From the NCBI GenBank assembly GCA_020081605.1, contig JAHREC010000045.1:2542001-2606000 (forward strand): 64,000 nucleotides of DNA, written 5' to 3'. This DNA comes from Albifimbria verrucaria (Eukaryota; Ascomycota; Sordariomycetes; Hypocreales; Stachybotryaceae). A model generated the notes under the pieces. That model was not told where the DNA came from and searched no databases. It saw only the letters and a program-made list of their open reading frames with translations. Both the position numbers and the translations under genes were made by a program. Of this stretch, positions 22,385 to 35,532 are shown piece by piece. Position 1 is the stretch's first letter. Every line of letters starts with the position of its first letter.

Positions 22385-24310
22385 CTACCACCAGGTCGGG
22401 TTGGGCTCACGCCACACATTTGTGCCACAGTGCACTTCGCCTTTACCCTGGTGATGAGTAAACCACGTGTCGATGAAGTTCACGGTGAATCCAAGCGGGG
22501 CATAAGCGGCCTTGACAGCTTGAGCAAAGATATCGACGCCGTCGATGATAGGCCCCAAGGGTTCGGTGCAAGATAGTACGAGTTGCTGAGAACAACACCA
22601 TTGACTGCCGAAGGATAGTGTGCATGGACTTTAACAATAGATTGGCGGGATTTGATAGCATTAGCATTACCTCCTGCGGCAGTGACAATGTCCACAGGCT
22701 CAAAGACGTCTTCAGGCTTGGGCTTACTGAACTTGGCGCTTGCGACTTTGGCACCACCGCCGTCGTTGTTGCAGTTCCAGCCTCGCCAGTCCGCGCTCCA
22801 AAGTCCAGGAACTCGGAAGATTTCGGCATCGGTTATTCCAGTTTGCTCCTTGATGATGTTGATGTTGGCTTGGATCTGTTCGGCGGCATATTTCTGAGTT
22901 TTCTCAAAGTCTGCCCTGGCTAGCTCATAGTTGATTGTAGACCTTGGCACGCAAGGAGGTGTCACTCCAGAATAAGGGTCCCATGAGTTGATTGGGCGGC
23001 TGATGGCTCGCTTAGAGCCATGACCAGCGGCGGCAGCATTCTTGAGCAAGGCCATTCCGGCCAAAGGATCATCTGCCATGATAACCCAGCCACGTGAGTT
23101 GTTGGCCGGAAGAAACTGAATAAACTCATCTACATGGCCGACAGCAAGGAACGTAGTATCAAGAACCAGCGGGTCCTGAGTCTCTTGAAGCTCCAAAATG
23201 GCAGGATCAACGGAGGGCCTTCTTCGCCTTTGCCCATGATGATACGGCCAGCAGGATAATCTTTCCCACCGTGGGAATAAGGTGGGATTGTTTCGAGATT
23301 ACCAGTGGAATCCCAAGTACCACCCCACTGAGAGGTATCCGTTGACCACACTTCTGGAAAGTTGATGGCTCCAATGTTGTCATTCCTCACCGATTTAAAA
23401 ATGGAATCGCCGGTTCCCCGTCTTTGGTGTGATAGAAGCATGATCCGAATAGTAATAGGCCCATCTGGTCCTGGCATGCTTACATAGCCTGGCTCAAAGG
23501 CGTCTTGTACCCAAATATCGAATCCTCCTAGCAGAATCGGCGATGTTTGGAGCCCAGCTTGGCTGTTGTGGTCGGTCACGAACGAGTTGAACTTGTTTAT
23601 AGCGGTGGCACGAGTCTCCGAAATGAAAACTTGTTCAGCCTCCTGCACATGATTATGCGATAGGTAGGGCGCAACTCGAAGTTCGACAAAGTCGGTCGCC
23701 GTAGAAGTACCGTCATTAACCGTGAAATTGACCTTTACTCTGCCATCCCAGACATTTGGCCTGCGCACATCTCGCCCATCGATACCGAGCTGCAGGCCAG
23801 CTTTGAGCTGGGCCGCAGTAAAACGGTGATCACCATCAATATATGACCAACTGTTGCCTTCTTTAAAGAAGATCCGGACACGTTCCGCGGCAGCGGCGTC
23901 ATTAATCTTGATAGTACCGAACGCGTTGTTACTAATATCATTGATAGGCTTGGTTCGTATGGGAGCCAGATATTTGGGTTGTCTCAGGATGTTGTCTGCG
24001 GCATCATGGCATAGATGCATTATCTCAGTGTCGCTAATTCCCTGTACGGACCCGCAACGGTGTTCCGTGTCCACGACATTGGGTAGGAAGACAGCTCCTC
24101 GCTTCTCAGTCCAAACCTGCTTCCCTGTAGTATCCGAGTTTCCATCGACATCAACAACACCATCTCGGTTTGTATCAGCTACAATCGTAGCCTCTAGGGC
24201 ATTAGCGATGTGGCATGAAGCTAGGCTCTTATTAGCAATGATTCGAAGTTTGCCGCAGAGGTTCCTTTACCCAAGGCTAGGAGAGCCGTTCTGCTGCTCA
24301 GGAGAACCAT
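22385..24310 (-). CDS. Protein-arginine deiminase (PAD family, fungal)
   Basis: This protein of about 640 residues should convert peptidyl-arginine to citrulline. The catalytic elements of the PAD C-terminal domain can be placed: Asp in FDIWVQDAFEPGY, the His/Asp pair in AVGHVDEFIQF and the nucleophilic Cys in GEVHCGTNVWREP, close to the C terminus as in animal PADs. The middle carries IVADTNRDGVVDVDG, which looks like the calcium-dependent start of the PAD middle domain. ATG 24310 gives a short hydrophobic N terminus (MVLLSSRTALLALG), possibly a signal peptide. Frame slips: TTT/AAA 24266-24268 (after LALGK), about 23210-23216 (before DPAILELQETQDP) and CCCC 22553-22556 (before PIIDGVDIF). 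Each is fixed by one base. The stop TAG is at 22385-22387. The gene is single and monocistronic. Confidence 0.88.
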
Positions 24311-27300
24311 TATGCTAGTTAAGCAGAGTACTCGAGGGTGAGTGCTATCTCAGGAAATTGGGGGATTTCGAGGAGTTAAATAATTCATCAATCAATACAT
24401 CAGAATCTGAAAGCTGACTTCCGTTTCTGAATTGTGGCTGTGACAATCTGAATATCGGATGCTTCGGCGAGTTGGACCAAACGACTGTTACCGAAAGAGT
24501 ACATAAGGTCAGCCTTTCAGGCGCCTAGATTGGTCCCCAAACGACAAACCTTGCATGCTCTTTTTCCTTTGAAGAAGCTGAGCTCGTTTGGTATGACAGG
24601 CTCGAAGACTATTGGGCTAGCCTTCGCTACAACGGGGCCTTCCCGAACTTACCGGTATCATTCATATAGTATTTGCTCAGGTGATGAGCACGGTCATGTT
24701 CGACTGTCAATGCCTATGTCTCATAGGTTGGTATTCATTAGCATCCATGGGGGTTCAAGGATTGCATTTCGCTTATATATTACCGTCTTACGTTCCATCT
24801 AACCGAACACTCAATAGTCTAGGCTTGGCGTCCTAATGATTGTACTCCTTTGATAGCCGTGGCCTGGGTTTATTTTCCATCTCACCACTCTCAACCATGC
24901 TCGCGTGGTAACTGTCCTCTCAGAAACCGTTTGGCTCCGATGTCATAAGATCGTGATCAAAGTCAGCCGGGGTCATCTTCCTTGAAGAGCAAAAAACAAG
25001 CCCGGGACTGCGGACCGAGGAGCGCTGCTGACCAGTCAAGGGTATGTCAAGCCACCAGGAGCATCTTGGCCTTTTGTCAAAGTCAGAAGAGAAACCCAGT
25101 GGGGACTCGAGGCTGCTAATTAAGTAACAAAGCAGTGTGCAAGAGCTACTCGACAGATGCGGTTGTAACGAATTCATTTTCTGGAATCTCTGCCACGTGG
25201 TTGTTCTATCAAGCGTGCATATGCACGAACTGGAGCATGTATTGTCTATGTTGCTTCTTGCAAGCATTATATGACAGTAAGCCGCCTCGACGCTATCATC
25301 CTTTCGTGTCCTCGAAACCCTGCCTGGGTAATATTAGTGGCGCCATCACTTGACAACTTTTACCATACGCCCCACGCCCGGCGCAGAAAGACCCTTGCGG
25401 GGCACGTTAAGCCGAGGCAGTCGATGTACTCTCCATCTTATCATGTTACTGCCTGTTGTAAAGGCTCAAGCCACTTGAGGTTCCGCGTAGGTTAGTTCTC
25501 AGCGTAGCAAACATTTGATACTCGAATTTGTCCAGAATACAGTGCAGCTGTGAAGGGAAAGCCTCCTACATTATGAAATTACACAATTCAGTTATTTCCT
25601 ACTTTCAAGATCGTAGCTTGTTCAATAAAACTCTCTTTGACACAACGCAGAACTCAGATGTTAGTGCTTGAGTTGACCGTGCTGGAGTCAAGTACTCAGA
25701 AGTAGCCACTTCATGATTTGTCCTGGTTTTTGTTAGGGACTTTTTCTAGACCCACATGTCAGATTAGGGGTAATTAAGCCCCACGTATTTAGTGTAAGCC
25801 TGAGCTTCTCATCTACCTAGGCATAATCCACACCAGGTCATTTATATCTACATACCCTAGACATCATCAATATGAGCAACAGCTAACTCAGTAGCAATGC
25901 TCCAATATTGTAGTTTCGATTTTGACTTTTCAGGATCTAATATATATTATCCACTGGCCTAATAGCAGGATATAGCATGCTCGCGCTAGATGTCTCCTAT
26001 GATGAGTCCTGATACTAGCAGCATTGATGAAGTTGGGCCTAACGTTATTCTTTTTCATGATGTTTGTCTCGAATACAAGAGATAGAATCTCAACAGATTA
26101 GACCAGAGAGGGTGTACCTTCTGCAGGCTGTTCTGAGTAATTCTATAAACTATTATCTTCGATGGGTTGGGGAAAATACTTTGTCCAACCTTGAGAAACA
26201 GGGAGTGTAGTGCTTTCCAGAACCATTGATTGCATCACCATCTGGCTTTCCACTTGCTCTGTCTGCAGAAAATTGACTTGGGCGCATAATACGAACTATG
26301 CCTTCAATTGACTATATCCTCAATAATTATTATTTTGGTATGCTTGCTTCATTTTGTGTATGTATTTGTCTCCTAGTCTAAGGATGTGGCAGTGTTCCGT
26401 CTCGGAAGTGGCCATCGAAAGCCAAACGGCGCCCACTTCATCAAAGTCATAACGTGTACTCCGAACTTAAGTAAAAGCTTCGCTCCATTGAAGGGAAAAC
26501 CACCAGATCTGCCACTCAATGTTCATTTCTGTACCCTGACCCTCTAATTCTGTACTAACAAATGACACGAGGTTCCTTTCCATACAGTATATTTAGCTCC
26601 GAAGAAATTGGTATGATCATCAACTCTTCATTCAGCTTGATAACTGTATGTAGCACTCCGATTTTGTAGTCTTATAGAGATTTTTCTTAACAGGAGCACA
26701 CTGTTGCCAATATTAGTTACTTCATGGCTGAAGCTGAAGCTGAAGCACCCAAGGCCGCTAATCTCATTGCAGCCGCGGCTTTGGTCTTCAGCACGTCAAT
26801 GCAAGGGCTGCTACAATAAATGTGTTCTCATTCCGATCTTCGATCCTTCTGATGATGACGAGGCCATGATATTGTGCGCCTTGTAGTAAGTAACTTCAGC
26901 CATTCCCCTACAATTTGCTTGCATACATACAATCACTTCTTGTAACGTCTAGGTGGACTGAATAATACATATTAATAAATCGAGGAGTGTATGCTTGATA
27001 TGGCATATTCTCGTACCTCTTTGGATGTGGTAAGCTTCCATAGAGGTGCCGAGCATGGATCTGATCCATTCATGTTATCTGGAAAAACTAACAATATTCA
27101 CCAATCAAGGTGTTGGCTGACAATCAAAGTCAAGCTATCTAATTATTCCTCAGAGGACTGTTCCAATTGCTGGAGTACCAAGGGGATAGAAATGGGTGGG
27201 GTTGACTCTCCATTCGCTGTCACCACAGCAATATTTACTTTACAGACTATAATAGGGAAAAATTCCTGCCTTTGAAGATAATTATAGCGAAGTTTAATTA

Positions 27301-28426
27301 TTATCCCCTGTCTTGGGGTGAAATCCTCTGGCCTAAGCTTGATCGACGGTGCTGGGTTTCAGGGTTGGAGCGAATAGGCAAGTCCTATTAGCCAAGCGAT
27401 ACCCAAATAGAAAGGGATCCGAGAATAGTGAGGAAACACCGGGGCCAACCGACGGATGCTATTTTGGGCTCTCTCCCGGTTTCACAGGTCCGAGGGAGCC
27501 GATGGCCATGATTGGTCAAGGAGTCGCCAGGTTGAAACAACCAGTTGAAGCGTGTCCACTCTAAACAGGGGTCGCCGTCTGAACCTGCACTAGCTATCAG
27601 CCTACCGTTTGCTGACATCTCACATTAGCAGACAGTGGGCATTCGATAGTCATAGCTCAGTTGTTGTGGTGAGAACAGGAAATAGTGTCTCGGGGCGTGG
27701 TACAGAGTTCTCTCTGTCTCTATCGAGGGACCCAAATGCCCTATTGGATGCCTATTTATATCGGTATCGACTTCAACTTCCTGAGCCGCCTTCATCAATC
27801 CTTCACCTAGAAACTGGACGTCATTGGTAAACAATGGTATGTTTCATGTGATGAAAGCTCATAGACGCTTACTGGAGCCTGTGTGTTGGTAGAAGGGGTC
27901 AGTCGGTGGAGCCGGACAATGCGATTCCAATGTGCCGAGAGCTGGTCCCTGCACTTGCCCCTGTCTAGCAATGCCATGAGTGGATATGGATTACTGAGAG
28001 CAAGAGTGAGATGCGATGATCCACCCCTTCAAGCCTATCCATTCAATTCAATATGGCATGCAATGTGGACAGATCGGAATACAAAAAGACAGCTGTGTTC
28101 GCTACTCTGGCCGAATTCTTTTCTCCTCAGTTCCAACAAGCCTTTCAACAGTTTCCTTACTTTCCTTCATCTTTTCTTACCTTCTTACTTTCGTCCTGGT
28201 GACATACACTCCTTCAAACCATTTTCTTCGCTTCTATCTTACCACCCATTTCGTTGCACGCTTCAGCCATATCCCGAATCTTCGAATAGTCTCGCCTCCC
28301 GGAAACATTCCAGCCAAGTACTCGAAGTCGCCATAACTGCAACTTATTTATCAAGCCGTGCTTGATATTTTATTATTTCACTTCAACTGTTGTCAAGCTT
28401 AGTTACTCGACCACTCTCACCGCAAA
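24311..28426. other. Long intergenic region, no credible gene
   Basis: This 4.1 kb lies between the divergent PAD and AA11 genes. Only short or low-complexity ORFs occur. The last 500 bp are pyrimidine-rich and look like an AA11 promoter and leader. No transposon, tRNA or repeat array seen. Confidence 0.45.
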
Positions 28427-29602
28427 ATGAAGACCATTCAGTCCATCGCCATGGCCGCTGGCCTTGCCTCCGTTGCCTCCGCCCACATGGAAATGATCTT
28501 CCCTGCTCCTTTCAAGTCCAAGAGCAACCCTCATGCTGGACAGGACATCGACTACAGCTTAGTCGACCCTATCAAGGGCGCCCAGTTCCTTGCAAGGGCT
28601 ACCACAGCCTTCTCGGCACACCTGCTGGTGCCACCACCGCCGACTTCACTCCCGGTCAATCCTACAACCTTGAGATTGCTGGTGGTGCTAAGCACGAGGG
28701 CGGCAGTTGCCAGGCCTCGCTCTCCTACGACAAAGGCAGCTCATGGACCGTTATCCACTCCTGGATCGGTAACTGCCCCATCGAGACCAGCCTCCCTTTC
28801 ACCGTCCCCGCTGATGCCCCCGGTGGTGAGGCTCTTTTCGCCTGGACTTGGTTCAACAAGGTCGGCAACCGTGAGCTCTACATGAACTGCGCTGCCGTCA
28901 ACATCGGGGGCGGTGCTACCAAGCGCCAGGCCTCTGTTCCTTTCTCCAGCCGCCCGGCAATGTTCGTCGCCAACGTCGACGACACTTGCACCGTCCCTGG
29001 CGGTGTCGATGTGGACTTCCCCAACCCTGGCCCGGATGTCACCATCGCACCCAACGCCAACAAGGGCGCTGCTGAAGGTACCTGCGCTTCTGCCGGTGCT
29101 CCTCAGCAGCCTCCTACCGAGCCTCAGCAGCCCCTCTGAGCCTCAGCAGCCTCCCACCGAGCCCCAGCAGCCCCTGCTGACCCGGGCAACGTCTTTGTCA
29201 CCGTTCCCGGTGCCCCTGCTCCTACTGCTCCTACTGTGTAAGTTAAATTCCCTCCTCATTTCATGATCGATGGATCTAACATATCTCTTTTTCTAGCCCC
29301 GCCCCTCTACCTTGGTGACTGTCAGCAAGAGCGCCGACGTTCCCCAGCCTACCGCCCCCGCCCCAGTTGCGCCTGTTACTCCTCCTACTCCTCCCACTGG
29401 CGGTGCCGGCTCCTTTGCTGCCGGAAGCGCCTGCACTGTTGAGGGCCAGTGGAACTGCGTTGGCGGCAGTGAGTTCCAGCGTTGCGCTGCCGGTGCTTGG
29501 TCCATGGCTCAGCCCATGGCTTCTGGCCTCAAGTGTGTTCCTGGCCAGAGCGACAACCTTACCTACGCTAAGCGCGCTATCCGCGGAGCTACCCGAGCTT
29601 AA
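28427..29602 (+). CDS. Lytic polysaccharide monooxygenase, AA11-type (chitin-active family)
   Basis: This is a secreted copper enzyme for oxidative cleavage of chitin. The signal peptide MKTIQSIAMAAGLASVASA ends before His20, the first ligand of the copper histidine brace (HMEMIFPAPF). The second His is in AGGAKHEGGSC, and the axial Tyr lies in FNKVGNRELYMNC. A QFPCKGY segment and paired cysteines fit the family. A Pro/Gln-rich linker with repeated PQQPPTE-like units (about 29101-29176) follows, then a small Cys-rich C-terminal module (ACTVEGQWNCV...RCAAGAWS) like the X278 module of many AA11 enzymes. The intron is 29238-29296 (GTAAGT...CTAG). Frame slips sit at C-runs 28588-28589, 29131-29134, 29171-29174 and 29302-29305; C miscalls explain them all. 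Family assignment is from motif memory; AA11 versus a closely related LPMO subfamily is not fully certain. Confidence 0.85.
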
Positions 29603-31401
29603 GCATCTCTACGAAGGAACCTATGAATGGATCTGAAGATATGACTTTGTAGTATATTTTTCTACTATTTTTCCCTCCATGTACAAAGTATCTAGACATA
29701 TTATTACAGATAGCCTTCTGTAGAATGCATCATTATAAGCCACACTACCGTTCCAACATACTTGACTACGTTCTGTCTTGACTGGCCCACAGCTCTTAGT
29801 GTCTGTCTCTATGTAATTATCCAAACCAGAAATATCCCTAGACTCGTCGCATCCTTAGATTCACGATTTGTGCTGATCCTTTTAACACGTTCTAAACATA
29901 CCCGAACTGAAGAACCAGAACTACTCAAGATACCAACTGGTTCTATATAACTAACAGATGAATCTTATGCAAGCTCCGGGCTTCTAGTTCTCGATGTCTT
30001 CACGGCTATGGTTTAATTTTTATTTGAGAATTTGTCCCCTTTTTCTCTTTCATCTCTCTCATCTCATCATTCAAGTCTTTAATACTCTTCAGCCACTGCC
30101 TTAACACCTATAAGAGTTAGGTCCAGGCTTTAGTCAATCAAGTTACACTAACCAATCTTCTTCAGCATGTCTACACGAAATATTAATCATAGCTTACAAC
30201 AAACAGAATTAAGAAAGCTGCGAGAAGTTATCACCATCTATCCGCTTGTAGGAAAACAAAACATTGTCAGGATGGCTTGATGATGAATAGGGAATCACCT
30301 CTTCTGGCCGCAAAGGGCATTCGGAACTCTTAGTCTGCCTTACTCAGGGGCAGTCAGGAAGGGAAGGTGTCTTCAGAATACCACACAAAGAATAAACCAT
30401 GACGGCCGACGCCACATGCCAATCCGCCAAATACTTTTCTAAATGCTTATTGGATCTCTAGTACGGATTTTGGACCCCAAGAGTTGTGCATCAGCTCAGT
30501 GGATGGGCATAGGTTCATAAAAATAAGCGGTGGAGCTGGGCTATGATGGAGGAATATATATGCTATTTTTAGATTTATCAACTAAGCTTGCAGGTCGTGT
30601 CAACAATGATGCGAATTTTTTTGAGGGTACCAATCACAATAGAATAAGCTCTAAATCTATTGATTTTGTTTTCTTACGAGATATGGCATCTCGCTGAAAG
30701 TATATAATGCCTGGTAACTGATCTTCGATTTTGGGTGAATGATAAAGCCTGAACTTCGTTGCTACATGATAAATCATAACAAAGGGAATATTGCTTAACC
30801 TAGCTGCCAAGAGCAGCATTGGATCTAGTAATCACTGGAAGAGAAAGTTGGTAAATATGCAAAACAAACAGGCAAGAATACAACTACTGAAGAGAGCTCA
30901 ACAATGCGGGCAACAAACCTACCATCGTACAGAACCTGAAGTTCTGCAGCAAGTGGCGTTTTTCTAAGCTCTAAATAAAAGTTGCTAGGCTATGGACAAA
31001 GATGTTCTGGACCTCTGAATTGAAATATCTTCCCATGATTAGATTGGTTGTTTAGATAAAGAATACTCTTGGCAATGGTAGGGCATATCGAATCCTTCCA
31101 AGCCAACCGCAGCCCCCACATGCATGCGTGTTTGAGAGTTTGATTTCTTCCTTTTTAGCCGTCACGATCGAGACTGCTGTATTTTTAGAATGCTTTGTTT
31201 AGAATCTACGACCAGCTATAAACCACGACAACTGCAATACCGTACTCAGAAATGGACATCACGAATTGACAGGAGAGATACTGTTATAATTTAACTCTAA
31301 TCTCAACTATAATATTTGATGGCTCTCACCTTGTTTCCTGTAACAGTACTCGATTCTAAAAGTCTTGTCACTGCTTCAGCCCTCCTAGAGGTATCTATAT
31401 C
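29603..31401. other. Intergenic, AT-rich, no gene seen
   Basis: A 1.8 kb spacer between the AA11 gene and the membrane-protein gene, strongly AT-rich with many stops in all frames. Confidence 0.5.
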
Positions 31402-33543
31402 ATGGCTGAATCCGTTGATCAAGCATGGTCAACATCACCGCCAGCTTCTCAAATTCGAGTCTATCAAGGCTTTTGGACCAACTGGTCCCACGGGCCTATT
31501 TGGGGAAATACACTGACGCTATCCCGGGGTACTGGTGACATACTTATTGCCTTTACTGCTATGTTTGTCGGGTTTGTCGGGTGTCGTTTTTGGCGAATTG
31601 TATGTCAAGTTGTATATTATTTATACTCAACCGCCGAACCTCGAGGTCCGGTCCACCACCAACGACAGGTCATCCTTCGAAATGCATCAACTCCTGAATC
31701 AGCTCTCAGCTACTTCCTCCATATGGTTTATGCATGGAAGAAGAAGAAGAAGAAGAAGAAGTCTTTACTTTCTTTGTTACCCGTCATTTTATTATCGATT
31801 GGCTGCTTCTCACTATCTACATTAGCTGGCATCTTCTCCTCATATACTTCATCATCTGCCGGGGATGAAGTTCTAATTGATGCTGCTAACTGCGGCATGT
31901 TACGTCGCAATGGTCCAGACTTTTGGGCCGGTCTGGCTCATCTCACGCCCCTGATATATAACGCGCTTGACCACGCACTCCGCTGCTACTCTGGCAATCC
32001 ATCAATTGGCATAAGCTGCCGTACATTTATCCATGACCGCACCAAGACATTTATTGATGAGCATGCCTCATGTCCATTCGATGATAAGATTTGTCGATCG
32101 AATGCGTCAAATTTAATACTCGATTCTGGTTACATAAACAGCCATTCAGATCTGGGTGTTAATAGTCCAACAAAGTATAGAGTATTATCGAGGGAAAGAT
32201 TGCATTGTGCGCCACTAGTTACGGAAGGGTATTCAATAGATACCTTGGACGGTACATATTACAACTATGGCCCCACGGAAATGTATGGGGATCCAATTAT
32301 ACATATTTTGCCAGATATCCAGATGCAAAGCTTGCACAGCCTAATGCCGACTACAGTGTATTGTGAGAGCCATTAAATCCCCGTTCAAACTTGGCTTATC
32401 AAAGGCTGACACTCCAATAAAGCGCAACCGGATGGGCTCCAGGTTTTATAAGAGAGCTGCAACAACCAAACGCAGATACCACTATCTTATTTCTTTCACC
32501 TGGCGGTGTCCAGTTTAGAGAACCTGTTGATGACGGCTGGTATCGGGCATCCATCCCAACTAATACCTCGTTCCTTGGCAGATCAGGATTTTATATGGCA
32601 GACCAGGCTTCGAGTCCAATAGGATGCTCATTGCAACACCAATACTGCTTATCAAACAGTAATAATTGTGGACCACTAGACAAGCATCAAAACGCTATTT
32701 ATGGCTTGCTTGATCATCTAGGAATATCGCCTCTGGACATCTCTAAGAACCTGAGCTCTGTCATAGATCCGACAGCCAGTAGATTATTATGGTTACTAGC
32801 TTCTTCCGGGAGTAGTGTTGATGGGCTTTTCCATTCAGCAGGATCAAAGGCCCTATTGTCCAGACAGAACTTGATAGGTGGAATCCAGCAGAAGCTAGCA
32901 CCGGGACAGTGGATGCTTGATATCAAACATCTTTGGACTTCGTCTCTCGCAGTACAGCAATTCCTTCGTGTTGACATCGCTCGTGGTGATTATGGTAAAG
33001 AACTATTGGGCAGTGTTGATCTACCTAACAATTATCAGAAAGAGATGTGTCATCAGGTATGCCTTTTGGAATCAACTATTGCTTATCTTGCAGGTTTATG
33101 CTAATTCAAAATTGAAGAAGATACGAAGTTCAGACTACAAATCCTTCAACACATTCGGTTTACTCTTCATATATATTACTGGATTCTCAATCTCAACCTT
33201 GTCGTTAATTACTGAGCCAGTTTCCAAGTGGCTATACCAACGTTTTAACTTCCAGACGTATACCTACCTTGAGTGGATGTCGAACGCGAATCTTCAACTT
33301 CTCAGACAAGCTCATGAGAGCGAAATGAACCTCAAAGATTCCTGGTCGCAATGCATTGACAATGTGCCAATCACGGAAATAGGTGTCTTACTTAGACCTC
33401 TGGATATCAGCGAACTTGAACATCCCCGGTTGCAGAAAGCATTTCAAGAGATGGTTCCCGTGACCATCCAAAGCCCTTGTTGTAAGATTAAACCACATAA
33501 TAGCGAGACTACTACAACATACCACAGCAATGCGGTGACGTAG
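31402..33543 (+). CDS. Polytopic membrane protein of unknown function (fungal lineage family)
   Basis: I cannot name a function. The protein of about 670 residues begins with GFWTNWSHGPIWGNTLTLSR followed by hydrophobic GDILIAFTAMFVGFVGCRFW. It has a second hydrophobic block LLSLLPVILLSIGCFS, a Cys-containing extracytoplasmic part with several N-x-S/T sites, FLSPGGVQFREPVDD, and a last helix TFGLLFIYITGFSIS. I have seen this layout repeatedly in hypothetical proteins of Sordariomycetes, so it is a family trait rather than noise. Introns: 32363-32442 (80 bp, GTGAGA...CCAG, chosen by frame) and 33057-33093, which is only 37 bp (GTATGC...GCAG). A K8 run comes from an (AAG)8 microsatellite before the second membrane block. 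No homopolymer slip is needed here. Confidence 0.68.
31738..31761 (+). repeat. (AAG)8 microsatellite inside a CDS
   Basis: Eight perfect AAG units encode eight lysines just before a predicted membrane segment of the unassigned membrane protein. Such tracts are prone to length change; any 3-bp change keeps the frame. Confidence 0.95.
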
Positions 33544-34414
33544 CGTACGAAATTAACGAGAGACGGTAGAGAGAGGTGTTTAGTAAGATAAATACTTAGA
33601 AGAAAACATCACGATTGCTGATACTTGGATAGGTTCATCATTCTGGTCAGGAAATGGCTTAACAACGCAAAATCTTGCTGAGTTTTGCCAGAACCTCACT
33701 ATAATACTCTATCGATTGTACATCCGGATGACTCTTGCGGTAAATGTGATAGCGAAGCGTGAAGGCGGCCTGACCGCTGTTCAAAACGATGGCAAATACT
33801 TGATTCCTTTAAGAATGTACCTCGAAGGACTAGATGCAAAATATTGTAATTTTATTAAGACATGAGAGTTAAAATATAGTTCTACTTGGAATTGAGTCCA
33901 TCAACTATAAAGCAACACCAGTGCATTAAGAGCCTTTCACCAAGTCCATAAAGTGAGGCCTGGGCGCTTCTTTTGTTAAGGCGTCACAACGAGTGACACA
34001 CGTCGAGTGTCATCTAGTGCTATTCACTAATAACCATAGTAGCTGAATGATGTAAATATCTGACGATGCATAAGGGCGAAAACAGATGGTAGCAAATATC
34101 GTATACTTGGAAGGACAATCCAGAGAAAGATTGACAAGAATTAAAAGAAGGTAAGACGAAGGTAACTAATCCATTGGTAATTGAAATCAAAATTTATACC
34201 TGAATTACATAGCATTCATAATATCACCTTCCAACTGATAGCAAAACGTGCATTTCTCTTGCTGATGCAGCAACGAGAAACTGAGGCCACGAAGTTTCAT
34301 GAAACAAATACTCAGAAATTGACAGTCAGTATAAGATTATATTAGTATTCGTGGAATTGCTACATTCTATTGTCTGGGCCAGCTCTATCGATGCCTCTCC
34401 CACCCCTTTAGTCA
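33544..34414. other. Convergent intergenic spacer
   Basis: AT-rich region between the membrane-protein gene and the GPI-type protein gene. No gene seen. Confidence 0.5.
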
Positions 34415-35532
34415 TTACCATAAAAGCAGGCCCATTACCAAACAAATTGCCATTAAAATTTTAGGAGAGCGAACGAGTTCAGGTGCTGCACTGCCTCCAT
34501 CCTCGGTCTTGCTGTCACTGTCCTTGGAATCGGAATCGGATTTCAGCCCCTTGTCTGCAGCCCGGAGACAGCTTAATTTGGCGAAGCCTGGCTCGACGTC
34601 GTATGAAGCAGAATTATTTTGAAAGCGGCCAAACATCGTCAAAATTGGTTTGAAGTCTTGTGTTTCAGCCCGCCACATGAGCTGGGTTTCATTCCTGTTG
34701 TCTTCATCCACAAGATATCCACCCTGCCACGTTGTCGACCCGTTGAGATATTGGATGGGGACTCCGAAGTCTACAAGTGTTAGCTAGTGAACGAAGTTCA
34801 CATTAAATTTGGGGATGACAAACTCGGAAGTAAAGGCTCGCCATTCTCTATCGTGTTTCCTAAGCATTCTTCTGGAACGTCAAGATCCTCGCAAGTGTAG
34901 CGTGACCGATAGATGCCTCGGGGCTCGTAGTTCATAGAGTATGCCGTGCTGGCTTGCTTCTCGATTGCTTTGATGCATGGTTCCGGGATCCATTGCTCAC
35001 AAGAGCCATCGGGTTTCGCGTCAAGGTTGTCCCGGTTTCGCCATTGGCTCTGGTTGCTGTATGATGGATTGAACCAGTCCCATGCACAGAACACCCAGTC
35101 ATTGTGTGCGTTCACGATAGGCGCCTTGGCATCGCTTGCATTAGTACTGGGCTTATATAAAGACTTCGGCGCAATGATTTTGATATCGTCGCCAATAATC
35201 TCATATCTTGAATAATCTTCGTGCCGGAATGTTTCTTTTGTCACAGGCTTCCGTAAAAGGTCCACGGCAGTGACTTCAATGACCCATCCGTCCATAGGTT
35301 CGCCAGGCCATGGCTTTGACACATCGTAACCCGGAATTGTGTACCGGCCGGTCGCATTCGAATTAGTGACGGCATCCACCCAAACCTTGCTGCTGGCGTC
35401 CAAGTATAAAGAGCCTCCAGGGTCGCCATATCCGCCCCATCCCGAGAACGAGGCCTCAGCAACTCTAGGGGCCACAAACGTGAGTAATGCGGAAGACAGG
35501 CTTCCTTTAATGGCGAAACTTGCCATACTCAT
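34415..35532 (-). CDS. Secreted, probably GPI-anchored protein of unknown function
   Basis: Not recognised by family. ATG 35532 opens a signal peptide (MSMASFAIKGSLSSALLTFV...EA) with mature start near SFSGWGGYGDPGG. The ectodomain has several N-x-S/T sequons and Cys residues (CAWDWFNP, CEQWIPEPC, CEDLDVPEECLG). The C terminus has a Ser/Asp-rich stretch, SDSDSKDSDSKTEDGG, then PELVRSPKILMAICLVMGLLLW, a classic GPI omega-site and hydrophobic tail. The two ORF parts are 35532-34798 and about 34757-34415. They must be joined by an intron near 34757-34799 (GTGAAC...TGTAG), probably together with a one-base slip near 34848, because exon phases do not match as written. The most likely location is the cell wall or plasma-membrane outer face. 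Whether it belongs to the adjacent cluster is unknown. Confidence 0.65.
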
